A stretch of 64,000 nucleotides of DNA from Legionella bononiensis. GTDB taxonomy: Bacteria; Pseudomonadota; Gammaproteobacteria; Legionellales; Legionellaceae. Under the pieces are notes generated by a model, which worked only from the letters and a program-made list of their open reading frames with translations, did not search any database and was not told the DNA's origin. A program made the position numbers and the translations under genes. The stretch covers positions 682,001-746,000 of the forward strand of contig NZ_JADOBG010000022.1 in assembly GCF_016786215.1 (NCBI RefSeq). Direction: 5' to 3'. Shown here piece after piece: positions 9,371-18,460 of the stretch (position 1 is its first letter; each line of letters starts with the position of its first letter).

Positions 9371-10012
9371 ATGAGAACACCCCATTTTCTTGATCATCTG
9401 ATAGCGGAAGTAGACACCGCCCTTCGCACATTACTTCCTCCATCGAAGAGAGTATCTTCTCGTCAGTCACCGGCAGCACAAATTGACGACGCACGTCTCT
9501 CTTCTCATGATAAAAAACATGTTGCAGGTTTAATGCGAGTAAACCATTCCGGTGAAGTATGCGCGCAGGCCTTATATCAAGGACAAGCATTAACAGCCCA
9601 ATTAGCACATGTTAAAGAACAAATGACTCAAGCCGCGATTGAAGAAACAGATCATCTGGCCTGGTGTGAAGAGCGCTTGTCGGAATTGGGGTCAAAACCC
9701 AGTATACTGAATCCGTTCTGGTATTGCGGTTCAATTTTCCTGGGCGCGCTTGCTGGAATTGCAGGAGATAAAATCAGTCTGGGATTTGTTGCTGAAACGG
9801 AGCGTCAGGTAACCGCCCATTTAAAAAAACATGTGCAAGGCTTACCTGCCGAAGATGAAAAATCCAGATTAATACTTGAACAGATGCAAACAGATGAAGA
9901 ACATCATGCCGCTATGGCCATTGAAGCTGGGGCAGCAGAGCTTCCCTATCCAGTAAAACAATTAATGAGTTTCGTATCAAAAATAATGACCAAGAGTAGT
10001 TACTATTTTTAA
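9371..10012 (+). CDS. coq7: 2-polyprenyl-3-methyl-6-methoxy-1,4-benzoquinone monooxygenase
   Basis: A diiron carboxylate hydroxylase of ubiquinone biosynthesis, which adds the penultimate ring hydroxyl. The 213-residue protein has the Coq7 pattern: GLMRVNHSGEVCAQALYQGQ, then EETDHLAW, then a second-half E/ExxH set ending in DEEHHAAMA. The GEVCAQALY glutamate and the two ExxH motifs supply the iron ligands. Such proteins act at the inner face of the cytoplasmic membrane. The gene is followed after about 17 bases by the phosphate transporter on the same strand, probably co-transcribed, although the two functions are unrelated. Confidence 0.93.
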   Translation: MRTPHFLDHLIAEVDTALRTLLPPSKRVSSRQSPAAQIDDARLSSHDKKHVAGLMRVNHSGEVCAQALYQGQALTAQLAHVKEQMTQAAIEETDHLAWCEERLSELGSKPSILNPFWYCGSIFLGALAGIAGDKISLGFVAETERQVTAHLKKHVQGLPAEDEKSRLILEQMQTDEEHHAAMAIEAGAAELPYPVKQLMSFVSKIMTKSSYYF

Positions 10013-10029
10013 ACAAGGAAATGTTAGAT

Positions 10030-11019
10030 ATGGACTATAATACTTTATTTATTCTGTTCGTTATTTTCATAGCCTTTGTTTTTGATTTTATCAATGGATT
10101 TCATGATGCAGCCAACTCCATAGCGACTATAGTGACCACTGGAGTATTGACACCGAGGCAGGCCGTTTTATGGGCAGCCTTTTTCAATTTTATAGCCTTC
10201 CTCATTTTTAATCTTACTGTCGCAAAAACGATAGGAAGCGGTCTGATTGACACCGCACTGGTTAATCCACAATTTATTCTGGCCGCTCTGATAGGGGCGA
10301 TATTCTGGAACCTGGTGACCTGGTATTACGGTTTACCTTCAAGCTCCTCTCATGCCCTTATCGGCGGATTGGCTGGAGCAGCTCTCGCCAAGGGTGGTTA
10401 TACATCACTAAAATTAGCTGGATTTGCCAAGGTAGCTGCGGGTATTTTTATATCTCCCGTACTGGGCTTACTCATCGGATTTCTCATCACTCATTTTCTA
10501 ACTACCCGGCTCAAACATAAAAGTGAAGAGCAACTTGATAAATTATTTAAAGGATTTCAATTATTTTCCTCAGCATTACTCAGCCTGACCCATGGTGGAA
10601 ATGATGCCCAGAAAACAATGGGTATTATCGCCATTCTTCTCTTTTCTGCCTCGTGGATCAGTGGAGAATTCTATGTACCATTCTGGGTGGTCGTTTCCTG
10701 TCATCTGGTAATCAGTCTTGGTACCCTGGCTGGTGGGTGGCGGATCATTAATACCATGGGAAATAAAATAACCAAATTGAATACTCTAAAAGGCTGCGCT
10801 GCGGAAACTGGCGCCGCCTTTACTATCTTTGCGGCTACCGAATGTGGTGTTCCAGTCTCAACAACACATACTGTTACTGGAGCGATAGCTGGTGTAGGTT
10901 TAGTTAGTGGATTTTATGGCACTCATTGGAAGATGTTACGCAGAATATTTCTGTCCTGGTTATTGACCATTCCTGCAGCAGCAATGGTTGCTGCTGCAAT
11001 TATGTTAACCTTGCATTAA
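10030..11019 (+). CDS. pitA: PiT-family inorganic phosphate transporter
   Basis: A low-affinity phosphate/cation symporter of the inner membrane. The PiT signature appears near the N-terminus (GFHDAANSIATIVTTG) and again in the second half (LTHGGNDAQKTMG), the expected internal duplication. About ten hydrophobic segments are visible over 329 residues. I prefer the ATG at 10030 because AAGGAA at 10015-10020 is 9 bases upstream; the in-frame ATG at 10021 is too close. A PhoU-like (DUF47) partner, often adjacent to such transporters, is absent here. The downstream stem-loop at 11134-11178 should terminate the transcript. Confidence 0.9.
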   Translation: MDYNTLFILFVIFIAFVFDFINGFHDAANSIATIVTTGVLTPRQAVLWAAFFNFIAFLIFNLTVAKTIGSGLIDTALVNPQFILAALIGAIFWNLVTWYYGLPSSSSHALIGGLAGAALAKGGYTSLKLAGFAKVAAGIFISPVLGLLIGFLITHFLTTRLKHKSEEQLDKLFKGFQLFSSALLSLTHGGNDAQKTMGIIAILLFSASWISGEFYVPFWVVVSCHLVISLGTLAGGWRIINTMGNKITKLNTLKGCAAETGAAFTIFAATECGVPVSTTHTVTGAIAGVGLVSGFYGTHWKMLRRIFLSWLLTIPAAAMVAAAIMLTLH

Positions 11020-11024
11020 CTCAT

Positions 11025-11099
11025 TAGGGTGTGTTGACAATTCATCAAAATAGTCCCATCGTCGCCGAACGTCGAAATCGAAATTCTCAACACACCCTA
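11025..11099. repeat. 75-bp element with perfect 13-bp terminal inverted repeats
   Basis: TAGGGTGTGTTGA at 11025-11037 is matched by TCAACACACCCTA at 11087-11099, enclosing about 49 bases containing CGTCGCCGAACGTCG. There is no open frame inside. It begins six bases after the pitA stop. The form fits a tiny MITE or transposon-end remnant, and the stem could also act as a transcription terminator. Confidence 0.7.
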
Positions 11100-11133
11100 T
11101 TTAAAAAGTCACGTGGGATGGTGAATCGTGTTC

Positions 11134-11178
11134 GAACGGTCCGGTTTGAATTCAGATGAAACTCAAACCGGACCGTTC
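11134..11178. terminator. Bidirectional stem-loop between pitA and the permease gene
   Basis: A perfect 16-bp stem, 11134-11149 (core AACGGTCCGGTTTGA) paired with 11163-11178, has a 13-base loop. It lies between convergent genes, 28 bases beyond the permease stop, so it is well placed to end transcription from both sides. No long T-run follows on either strand. Confidence 0.75.
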
Positions 11179-11205
11179 TCTGATAGTGGTTAACCTTTTA
11201 CCTCA

Positions 11206-12597
11206 TTATTCTGCATCACAAGAACTTCTCATCTGCAATGAGCTGTTTTTGCGGCTAAAGGCAAAATACACAACCAAGCCAATTAACATCCAAACAGCAA
11301 AACGCAATAGAGTAATTAAAGGTAAATTAATTATCAAATACAAACAACTGACAATACCTAAAATCGGAACATAGGGCATGCCTGGAGTTTTATAGGGTCT
11401 GTGCATATCAGGCTGAGTTTTCCGTAAATATAAAACACCCCCACAGACAATGATAAAAGCAAATAAAGTACCAATATTCACTAGTTCAGCCAAAGTTGTA
11501 ATCGGAGTGAACGCAGCAAATAAAGCCATTAAAGTACCACACAGCATGATGATACGAACTGGAGTTTTAGTCTTGGGATGCGTTTTAGAAAATATCCGGG
11601 GTAACAAGCCGTCTCGGGACATGGCCAAAAACACGCGGGTTAATCCATAAAATAAAACAAGCATTACCGTAGTTAATCCGGCTATAGCACCAACCCCAAT
11701 CAAGCCAGCCGCTGTTTTATGTCCCAAAACCAGAAGTGAATGACTGATTGGTGAAGAGACATTGAGCGTTGTATAATGAGCAATAGCAGTAAGTAACCCC
11801 GCAACGATAATATACAGAATGGTACAAATCAGTAATGAACCAATAATCCCTTTAGGCAAATCCCGTTGTGGATTAATTGCTTCTTCTGCCGCAGTGGAAA
11901 CTGCATCAAATCCAACATAAGCAAAAAATATCAACGACGCCCCTTTCATTACCCCTGCCCAACCAAAAGGCATGAATGATGACCAGTTTTCAGCGCGAAC
12001 CTCTGTAGAAGCAATCACAATAAAAATAAAAATAACCGACAACTTGATTAACACCATTGTGTTATTAAAACGAGTACTGGACTTCACTCCAATGATCAAT
12101 AAACCAGTCAAAGCTGCAATAATAGAAAAAGACAGTATATTAAAAGCTCCACCATCTTGAGGACCATGCAACAAATAATTTGGCACATGCAGTTTCAAGG
12201 CTAAAAGAAAATCATTGGCATAACCACTCCAGCCCACTGAAACAGCTGAAACCGAGATGGAATATTCCAATAATAAATCCCAACCAACTATCCAGGCGAG
12301 TAATTCACCAAATCCTGCATAAGCATAGCCATAAGCGCTACCGCATCCGCCTATAGAGGCAGCGAGTTCAGCATAGGACAGTGCGGCAAACGCGCAGGCA
12401 AATCCTGCTACAACATAGGATAATATTACGGCTGGGCCAGCCTGGGTAGCAGCAACTATCCCGGTAAGAATAAATATTCCGGCTCCTATGATAGCACCGA
12501 CTCCTAACAGGGTAAGATCGAATACAGTAAGGCATTTGGCTAAATGAGTTTCAGTATCTAATGATTCAGCAATATCTTTTTTGCGAAACAAGTCCAT
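11206..12597 (-). CDS. APC-superfamily amino acid permease
   Basis: A 463-residue polytopic inner-membrane protein of the cationic amino acid transporter-like branch. The family signature GVGAIIGAGIFILTG is in the first membrane segment (about 33-47). SYAELAA and the SISVSAVSVGWSGY helix follow, then FFAYVGFDAVSTAAEEAINP in the middle; about 12 hydrophobic segments are visible in all. These features are typical of YfnA/CAT transporters that import amino acids, on which Legionella depends for carbon. The substrate cannot be assigned. It starts with MDLFRKKDIAESL, has its own promoter region, and is divergent from pagP across 162 bases. Confidence 0.88.
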   Translation of the reverse strand: MDLFRKKDIAESLDTETHLAKCLTVFDLTLLGVGAIIGAGIFILTGIVAATQAGPAVILSYVVAGFACAFAALSYAELAASIGGCGSAYGYAYAGFGELLAWIVGWDLLLEYSISVSAVSVGWSGYANDFLLALKLHVPNYLLHGPQDGGAFNILSFSIIAALTGLLIIGVKSSTRFNNTMVLIKLSVIFIFIVIASTEVRAENWSSFMPFGWAGVMKGASLIFFAYVGFDAVSTAAEEAINPQRDLPKGIIGSLLICTILYIIVAGLLTAIAHYTTLNVSSPISHSLLVLGHKTAAGLIGVGAIAGLTTVMLVLFYGLTRVFLAMSRDGLLPRIFSKTHPKTKTPVRIIMLCGTLMALFAAFTPITTLAELVNIGTLFAFIIVCGGVLYLRKTQPDMHRPYKTPGMPYVPILGIVSCLYLIINLPLITLLRFAVWMLIGLVVYFAFSRKNSSLQMRSSCDAE

Positions 12598-12759
12598 GAT
12601 AGTATGCTCTCAGGTTTATGACTTTATTTTAGCTCAACAAGTTAATCTGCGTTATTAAAATATAAAGTCCGGTTAACACCCATATAACTAAAACCTTTCA
12701 CAATTTAACTCTATCACTAAATAATGGCTGGGAGAAACCCCACAGAGGTTAAAATTTGA

Positions 12760-13323
12760 ATGAAAAGAATAATTTCCAGCATACTGATACTGTTTACATT
12801 AACACTGAACGCAGCCACTGAAGAGCCGAACAATACGTGTTCTCACTGGATATCTTTTCTAAAACCTGTGTGCCAACGTCTTCATCAAGTCTGGACTGAG
12901 GGAGATACCGACCTCTATTTTTCCGGTTATGCCTGGCATAACCGTTATACTTACAGTCCTGAAAAAATTAATTCCTATAATGAAGCGGCTCTGGGAGGAG
13001 GTCTAGGAAAAGGTCTGTTTGATGAAAAAGGCAACTGGCATGGATTATTTGCCCTTGCATTTCTTGATTCACACAGTGACTGGGAACCTGCTGCGGGCTA
13101 TGCCTATTTAAAAGTAGCCTCACTGAACAAAGATCTAAAAGCTGGTCTTGGGTATTCTGTACTTCTTACAGCCCGCTCTGATATTAATAATTACATGCCA
13201 TTCCCGGGCATTCTTCCCTGGACTTCAATTTTTTATAAAAAAATGACCATAGCCGCTACCTATATTCCTGGATTTAATAAAAATGGGAATGTTTTATATA
13301 TTTTAGGAAAATATACTTTTTAA
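12760..13323 (+). CDS. pagP: Lipid A palmitoyltransferase PagP (Rcp homologue)
   Basis: An outer-membrane beta-barrel enzyme that transfers a palmitate from phospholipid to lipid A. The 187-residue precursor has a signal peptide (about 1-18). The PagP landmarks are present: [10 protein letters not shown] with the catalytic His, and [10 protein letters not shown] carrying the Asp-Ser pair. The family's WxEG start of the mature domain and a C-terminal YTF ending fit a barrel's last strand. In L. pneumophila the homologue Rcp is known to affect resistance to cationic peptides and intracellular infection. It is a single gene with its own upstream region; a PhoP-type control is likely by analogy but no box was identified. 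Confidence 0.9.
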   Translation: MKRIISSILILFTLTLNAATEEPNNTCSHWISFLKPVCQRLHQVWTEGDTDLYFSGYAWHNRYTYSPEKINSYNEAALGGGLGKGLFDEKGNWHGLFALAFLDSHSDWEPAAGYAYLKVASLNKDLKAGLGYSVLLTARSDINNYMPFPGILPWTSIFYKKMTIAATYIPGFNKNGNVLYILGKYTF

Positions 13324-13437
13324 TAAATTGAACACCCAACCTGATAAAAAATTAACTAGTCAAAATAGTTGCAACAGAATAGTCATCTTGTTAGTCTCTC
13401 TATGAATTTTAACCCTATGTAACAAGGAGATTGTAAC

Positions 13438-13863
13438 ATGATGTTCAAATCAAAGCTGGCCACTTTTGTTAGCGCTTTGGTCCTTGCCAGCTCTGTTTTC
13501 GCTGCTCAAGATAAACCCGAAGTATGTCCAGGCATGGCAGCCATACAGGCAGAAGGGATGACCAATGCTGCGGAAATTCTTGAAGGATTATATCTGACAT
13601 TTAATTTAAGTCATTACGATACACCTTCCAATTGGGTATTTATAATGGGAGCAATTAATGCGGATTCTGAAGAACTAGCTATTGAAGAAAGCAATCAGGT
13701 TCTTTCAACCATGTCAGGCTCGCCTATTCCTGAAGATGATGGTGAGGGCAGTTGGGTATGTCAATACGAAACGAATGTCCCCGATATCTCTGCATTTGCA
13801 GTCCAGGCAGACGATATGATTTCCCCATTAAAGATGTCCAGATACCTCAGAAGACACCACTAA
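13438..13863 (+). CDS. Small secreted hypothetical protein (DUF4949-like)
   Basis: A 141-residue protein with a clear signal peptide (MMFKSKLATFVSALVLASSVFA, cleavage near residue 22) and a strong ribosome-binding site (AAGGAG at about 13423-13428). The mature part begins with CPGMAAI and has a second cysteine in SWVCQYE, so one disulphide in the periplasm or outside is possible. It resembles small Legionella exported proteins that I recall being grouped as DUF4949; that family call is from memory. The function is unknown. It follows pagP after 114 bases on the same strand. Confidence 0.75.
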   Translation: MMFKSKLATFVSALVLASSVFAAQDKPEVCPGMAAIQAEGMTNAAEILEGLYLTFNLSHYDTPSNWVFIMGAINADSEELAIEESNQVLSTMSGSPIPEDDGEGSWVCQYETNVPDISAFAVQADDMISPLKMSRYLRRHH

Positions 13864-14040
13864 ATCAAATACATGATTACGGAAGCTGTTTCTGCTTCCG
13901 TACATTTGATGACCCCAATATTCACCCTCGTTGATTGAAACCATGAACTTCTTTCATTTATAAATTATTTGTCTTCATTTTGGTGGTTAGTACAATAATG
14001 TGCTATGTTTTCTAAAGGAATACCAATCTGGATGATTAAA

Positions 14041-14553
14041 ATGAAATCATTTGTTGAGCAAGCTCAATTCTATGCTGAATACCACCAAAACACGATGACT
14101 CGCTATACTCATATGGCCGGAGTACCCTTAATCATCCTGTCCATTATGATCCTTTTAGGGTTCGTAAAAATTATTATACCAGGAGTCTTTGGAACCAATC
14201 TGGCCTGTCTTACTACTTTAGTGGTTATGATTTACTACTACCGATTACATTGGCAACTCGCCCTGGCACTTACCCCAATTATGCTCATTTTATTATGGTT
14301 GGCCAGTTGGTTTAATTGTTACGGTCCGACCAAAGTAGGCCTTTGGGCTTTCTTAATCACTTTTGTTGTTGGTTGGGGATTACAATTTTATGGCCATTAT
14401 ATTGAAGGCAAACAACCCGCATTCATGGTTAATATAGGCCAGGCATTTATCGCCCCTCTCTATCTTACTGCAGAACTGTTTTTTATGGCCGGATATATGA
14501 AGGAATTAAAAGAGCAGATCTACGGTACTGTTGAAGCAGAAACTAAGCAATAG
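14041..14553 (+). CDS. Mpo1-like (DUF962/YGL010w) membrane protein
   Basis: A small polytopic protein of about 170 residues with four to five hydrophobic segments. It carries the two conserved histidine motifs of the Mpo1 family: YHQNTMTRYTHMAGVPL near the N-terminus and QFYGHYIEGKQPA in the second half. The yeast member is an iron-dependent dioxygenase of 2-hydroxy fatty acid alpha-oxidation; an equivalent role in lipid metabolism here is inference. The start is uncertain. Upstream in-frame ATGs at 14005 and 14032 would add 12 or 3 residues, but homologous N-termini usually begin just before the FxxQxxFYxxYH region, so 14041 was chosen. Confidence 0.8.
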   Translation: MKSFVEQAQFYAEYHQNTMTRYTHMAGVPLIILSIMILLGFVKIIIPGVFGTNLACLTTLVVMIYYYRLHWQLALALTPIMLILLWLASWFNCYGPTKVGLWAFLITFVVGWGLQFYGHYIEGKQPAFMVNIGQAFIAPLYLTAELFFMAGYMKELKEQIYGTVEAETKQ

Positions 14554-14586
14554 TTTACTTGAAGCGGTTTCTTGACTTTGAAATAT

Positions 14587-14638
14587 TGAGCAGGTGCTAT
14601 TGAAGGCATCCAGAGGATGCATCAATAACACTTGCTCA
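14587..14638. terminator. Long imperfect hairpin between convergent genes
   Basis: TGAGCAGGTGCTATTGA (14587-14603) pairs with TCAATAACACTTGCTCA (14622-14638) with one mismatch and one G-U pair. It is extended internally by CATCC/GGATG. It lies between the stops of the Mpo1-like gene and rlmKL, so termination of both transcripts is the simplest role. No T-run follows. Confidence 0.6.
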
Positions 14639-14660
14639 GTGAACTCGGCTCCTCGCTAAA

Positions 14661-16784
14661 CTATTCATCTGCAAATTGCGGCATGACCAGTTTAAAGCAA
14701 TGATGAATTTTATTATTCCGTTTAAAATCCTGATCTATAGTCTGACTGCTGATGTCTTGTATGGAATATTTGTCTTTGAGCTGAGGATCCAGTTTGAATT
14801 GGCGAAAATTCGTAGAAAAATACAAAACACCGTCCGGATTTAACAAACGCATTGCCGAGTTTATTAATGCAACATGATCTCTTTGAACATCCAACGTATC
14901 CGTCATCCGTTTCGAATTTGAGAAACTGGGAGGATCTAAAAAAATAACATCAAATCGATCTCTGGTCGTTTTTAACCATTCGCGACAATCAAATTGAATG
15001 AACTGATGTTTTGAGAGATCAATTTGATTTAGTCTAAAATTATCTTCTGCCCATTTTAAGTAGGTATTGGATAAATCCACATTTGTTGTTACTGCTCCAG
15101 CTAAAGCGGCATGAACACTGGCACTGGCCGTGTAACAAAAACAGTTAAGAAATCGAGTGCCGGCTTTCAATTGGGAAAATCGCAATCGCAAGGGTCTGTG
15201 ATCTAAAAATAGACCTGTATCCAGATAATCATAGAGATTCACTATGAGTTTGGCTCGGCCTTCCGTCACAACCATCGAGTGTCGTGTCCTATCCATTTTT
15301 TGGTACTGTTCTGTTCCTTTCTGTTGCTTGCGTTGTTTCACTACCAATTTATCCGGAGCGATATTTAATGCCCTAGGCACCACCTGCATAACTTCAAGGC
15401 TCCGTTTTTCAGCCTTTTGAACAGGAATACTCGAAGGTGCGGCATATTCTTGCAATACAGCATAATCGTTATAAAGATCAATGGCATAGGCATATTCGGG
15501 TAAATCAGCGTCATATATCCTGTAACAGGAAATATCATTCTTGTTTGCCCATTTTTGCAAATGATTCCGGTTTTTTTCCAGTCTATTTAGCAACATTTGT
15601 GCATTGGGTGACAAGGTACTTGTCTGTGTACCTTTTAATTCATTTTCCGCAGTAATATCAAAACAATATAACTTACATTCGATAGGACCGTTAAATAAAG
15701 TATATTGTTTGCCTGCTCGTAAACCTATTGCCTTGGCAAGGATTGGATTTGAAGTGAGCACCGCAGCGTTCCATCCCTGATAATAACGATGAAGTGTACT
15801 GCCCAACTGTTGATATATCGGTACAAGCTGTGTCGTCTCACCCAACCGCTCTCCATAAGGTGGATTACAGACAACCAATCCAGCCTTAACTGTCGGCCTA
15901 GAGTCATTCACTGCCATAGTATTGAATTCAACTAAAGGTAATACACCTGCACGTTCTGCATTGGTACGCGCCAAGGCAATTAATTTACTGTCATTATCCG
16001 AGCCAGTAAGCTTAACCGTTAGTGGTTTTACCTGTTGTAAAGCCTGCACTCGTAATTTTTCCCAGAGCGATTCTTGGTGCTGAGCCCAATATTGCAATGA
16101 GTGATCCTGACGTAACAATCCTGGTGCGATATGCGCTGCCATCATGGCTGCTTCAATAACGAGTGTTCCTGAACCACAAAAAGGATCATGCAAACCATAG
16201 CCCTTAGCTGCCAATTCGGGCCATTTAGCACGTATCAACAGTGCTGCCGCGACATTTTCTTTTAAAGGAGCCGCTCCCGCCTTGCTACGATATCCTCGCT
16301 GATGCAGACTGTGTCCAGTTAAATCAAAACTTACTGTTAACATATCATTTTTTAAATGAGCATGAATGCGGATTTGTGGTTTTTCTTTGTCTACATTGGG
16401 TCGTGAACCATTTAAGCGACGGAAATGATCTACAATTCCATCCTTAACTACCTGAGCACCGTACATGGTATTACGGATCTGCTCAGAAGCACCATGAAAC
16501 TCTATAGCTATAGTTTTATCATGTGTGAACACAGTCTGCCAATGAAATCCAGTACACAGTTGATGCACTGCTTGTTCATTTGCTGCATGACCGCTAAATA
16601 AGACCAATTGTATTCTATTGGCAATGCGTGACCACAAACACAACTGGTAAATTACAGGTAGGGTCGCTTCCCCATAAACACCTTGCGGACTTACACGAGT
16701 ACTGTACAAACCTAACGACTTAAGTTCTTCCTCCAATAAATATTCGAGCCCCTTTGGACAACTTACAAATAATGAATAATTCAT
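14661..16784 (-). CDS. rlmL: Bifunctional 23S rRNA methyltransferase RlmKL
   Basis: A fused methyltransferase that modifies G2445 (m2G) and G2069 (m7G) of 23S rRNA. The 707-residue length equals the two-domain E. coli enzyme. The N-terminal half has a THUMP region (about 45-155), the DPFCGSGTLVIEAA SAM loop and the catalytic NPPYGERLG. The C-terminal RlmK half has FLNCFCYTASASVHAA and DPPSFSNSKRM. It starts within the stop of the upstream darP gene (4-base overlap), so the two are translationally coupled and form one operon for ribosome biogenesis. Confidence 0.95.
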   Translation of the reverse strand: MNYSLFVSCPKGLEYLLEEELKSLGLYSTRVSPQGVYGEATLPVIYQLCLWSRIANRIQLVLFSGHAANEQAVHQLCTGFHWQTVFTHDKTIAIEFHGASEQIRNTMYGAQVVKDGIVDHFRRLNGSRPNVDKEKPQIRIHAHLKNDMLTVSFDLTGHSLHQRGYRSKAGAAPLKENVAAALLIRAKWPELAAKGYGLHDPFCGSGTLVIEAAMMAAHIAPGLLRQDHSLQYWAQHQESLWEKLRVQALQQVKPLTVKLTGSDNDSKLIALARTNAERAGVLPLVEFNTMAVNDSRPTVKAGLVVCNPPYGERLGETTQLVPIYQQLGSTLHRYYQGWNAAVLTSNPILAKAIGLRAGKQYTLFNGPIECKLYCFDITAENELKGTQTSTLSPNAQMLLNRLEKNRNHLQKWANKNDISCYRIYDADLPEYAYAIDLYNDYAVLQEYAAPSSIPVQKAEKRSLEVMQVVPRALNIAPDKLVVKQRKQQKGTEQYQKMDRTRHSMVVTEGRAKLIVNLYDYLDTGLFLDHRPLRLRFSQLKAGTRFLNCFCYTASASVHAALAGAVTTNVDLSNTYLKWAEDNFRLNQIDLSKHQFIQFDCREWLKTTRDRFDVIFLDPPSFSNSKRMTDTLDVQRDHVALINSAMRLLNPDGVLYFSTNFRQFKLDPQLKDKYSIQDISSQTIDQDFKRNNKIHHCFKLVMPQFADE

Positions 16785-17269
16785 AATATAGAAGTCCTTA
16801 AGTAACGAAAAAGAGCCTTTGCTGCACCCGTATTTTTTTCCTTCAAATGATCATCAACTGCTTTTTTTATCAACTGCCTTAATTGTTGCACGTCTTCCGG
16901 TTGATATTGATTGATAAACTCAGTCAAAGCGTCTTTACCCTCATGAATCAATTTATCCCGCCATTGTTCAATTTCATGAAAATTGGCGGTAACTGCGCTG
17001 TCTTCTTCAAGAATTTTTTCATATGCCTCAAGTATTGCCTCATAATCGGCGGCACGCATTAGTTTACCGATTAATTGAGCCTGTCGTCGTTTGGCACCAT
17101 GACTTTTAATCGATTTAGCATCCATAATTGCTTTACGCAAATTATCGGGTAGAGGTAAAGAATCTAACTTTGCCACGCTTAAATCGATAAACTTTACGCC
17201 TGTTTTTTGTAAAAAATCGGCTTCTCTTTTTTTCTGTGATTTACTGACTTGCTCATCCATAGTATGCAC
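16781..17269 (-). CDS. darP: Ribosome-associated protein DarP (YjgA, DUF615)
   Basis: A highly charged 162-residue protein of the YjgA/DarP family, which helps late assembly of the 50S subunit. The N-terminal SKSQKKREA, the L-P-L-P-DNLRKAI segment and the HGAKRRQAQLIGKLMR motif are diagnostic. The C-terminal basic-acidic helices match the family's helical bundle. It lies upstream of and overlaps rlmKL, an arrangement that fits a shared ribosome-maturation role. Translation could start at Met1 or Met4. Confidence 0.9.
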   Translation of the reverse strand: MHTMDEQVSKSQKKREADFLQKTGVKFIDLSVAKLDSLPLPDNLRKAIMDAKSIKSHGAKRRQAQLIGKLMRAADYEAILEAYEKILEEDSAVTANFHEIEQWRDKLIHEGKDALTEFINQYQPEDVQQLRQLIKKAVDDHLKEKNTGAAKALFRYLRTSIL

Positions 17270-17306
17270 TGTTATCTAAAAATTGTGCTGATTATACTAT
17301 ATATGC

Positions 17307-17332
17307 CTAAAGCCTGATACTACAGGCTTTAG
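17307..17332 (-). terminator. Stem-loop downstream of the GDSL lipase gene
   Basis: A perfect 10-bp stem, CTAAAGCCTG at 17307-17316 and CAGGCTTTAG at 17323-17332, has a 6-base loop. It lies beyond the lipase stop and upstream of darP on the same strand, separating the two units. The T-rich tract after it is weak. Confidence 0.65.
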
Positions 17333-17360
17333 AGAACTTTAAACGATAAGAGTGACTGCT

Positions 17361-18428
17361 TCATCCTGGAGCAAATAAATCGGGATTAAATGCTTCCAAT
17401 CCTGCTTCATCCAGCAATTGCCGAGCTTTTAATGCTATATAAGAATGAGTTACCGTAGTTGGATGCACATGATCCCAAAAGACATAGCCCTCGCAATTTA
17501 AAGGTTCTGCCTTGTTTTTGGCTGGCAATAACTCATAAATATAACCAGAAGCAGCCGCTTCTCTTAATTCAGGGTTATTCTTTATCATGTTCCACTGCTT
17601 GGACTTAAACCTGGGATCCAGTTTTTTCAGATAGGAATACAAGGCCTGATCATTGGGTCTGTATTGTACCAGCCATCCTGAATAACTGCCTAAATAGCAA
17701 GGGTCAGTCATATTAACAAAACCAAAATCTGAAGCATGAGCCATTGCTTCATTAAAAAAGGCATAAACATCAAAATAGACCAAGGTTACCTCAGGGTATT
17801 TAAGTCTTAATTCCTCAACCTTGACAGCCAGTTTACGATTATGAGTTTGCACCAGCTCGGTAAGTAAGGATTGTGTGCCCATCTCCTTAGCCTGAGGAAC
17901 TTGCCCCAGATCCGGTATATTGGCAATAAAGAATTTATCCCCGCCATGACTGATAATGCGCTCAACCACGCCTCCAATTGCATCCACAACCGAGTCAGTG
18001 ATCGATTCAACGTTAGTTGGCCCATTCAGATAATTGTTTGCGCCTATCCATATGGCATACAAACTCGTTTCTTTCTTACCGTAAGTATTCCAATAGAGAT
18101 AATCGTTCAATTCCATAGTCAGGGTAATTGGCAATTTTTCTTTATAGGATAGTACTGCGCCAGCGCCACCTACCGCATAATTTTGAAATCCGTCCAGATT
18201 ACCGTAGGGATAATAAGATTCAAAGAGCTGTTCTATCCAAACAGGACCATTAGAAAAATGCCCTTCAAAATAGGGAGGAGAGATGGGGATTTGATACCAC
18301 AGAAAACGATATAAATTACCATTATCTGACATGCTGTCACCGAAGGTGACCATCGTATCGAATCGCTTGTTGGCAGCAAGACATGAGGTGAACAATAAAA
18401 CCAATAACACACAGAGCATTTTTTTCAT
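17361..18428 (-). CDS. Secreted GDSL-family lipase/acyltransferase (PlaA/PlaC-like)
   Basis: A 355-residue exported esterase of the GDSL family. The order is a signal peptide (about 1-19), block I FGDSMSDNGN with catalytic Ser32, block III IGANNYLNG, and the C-terminal DHVHP giving Asp319 and His322. Legionella enzymes of this type (PlaA, PlaC, PlaD) have lysophospholipase A and cholesterol acyltransferase activity and leave by type II secretion. Two cysteines, 244 and 312, could form a disulphide loop of the kind that the ProA metalloprotease cuts to activate PlaA and PlaC. A metalloprotease gene lies about 1.2 kb away. Which of the named Pla enzymes this corresponds to is not clear. Confidence 0.87.
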   Translation of the reverse strand: MKKMLCVLLVLLFTSCLAANKRFDTMVTFGDSMSDNGNLYRFLWYQIPISPPYFEGHFSNGPVWIEQLFESYYPYGNLDGFQNYAVGGAGAVLSYKEKLPITLTMELNDYLYWNTYGKKETSLYAIWIGANNYLNGPTNVESITDSVVDAIGGVVERIISHGGDKFFIANIPDLGQVPQAKEMGTQSLLTELVQTHNRKLAVKVEELRLKYPEVTLVYFDVYAFFNEAMAHASDFGFVNMTDPCYLGSYSGWLVQYRPNDQALYSYLKKLDPRFKSKQWNMIKNNPELREAAASGYIYELLPAKNKAEPLNCEGYVFWDHVHPTTVTHSYIALKARQLLDEAGLEAFNPDLFAPG

Positions 18429-18460
18429 ACAGTCTATCCTTGACTAAAAACAATTAATAT

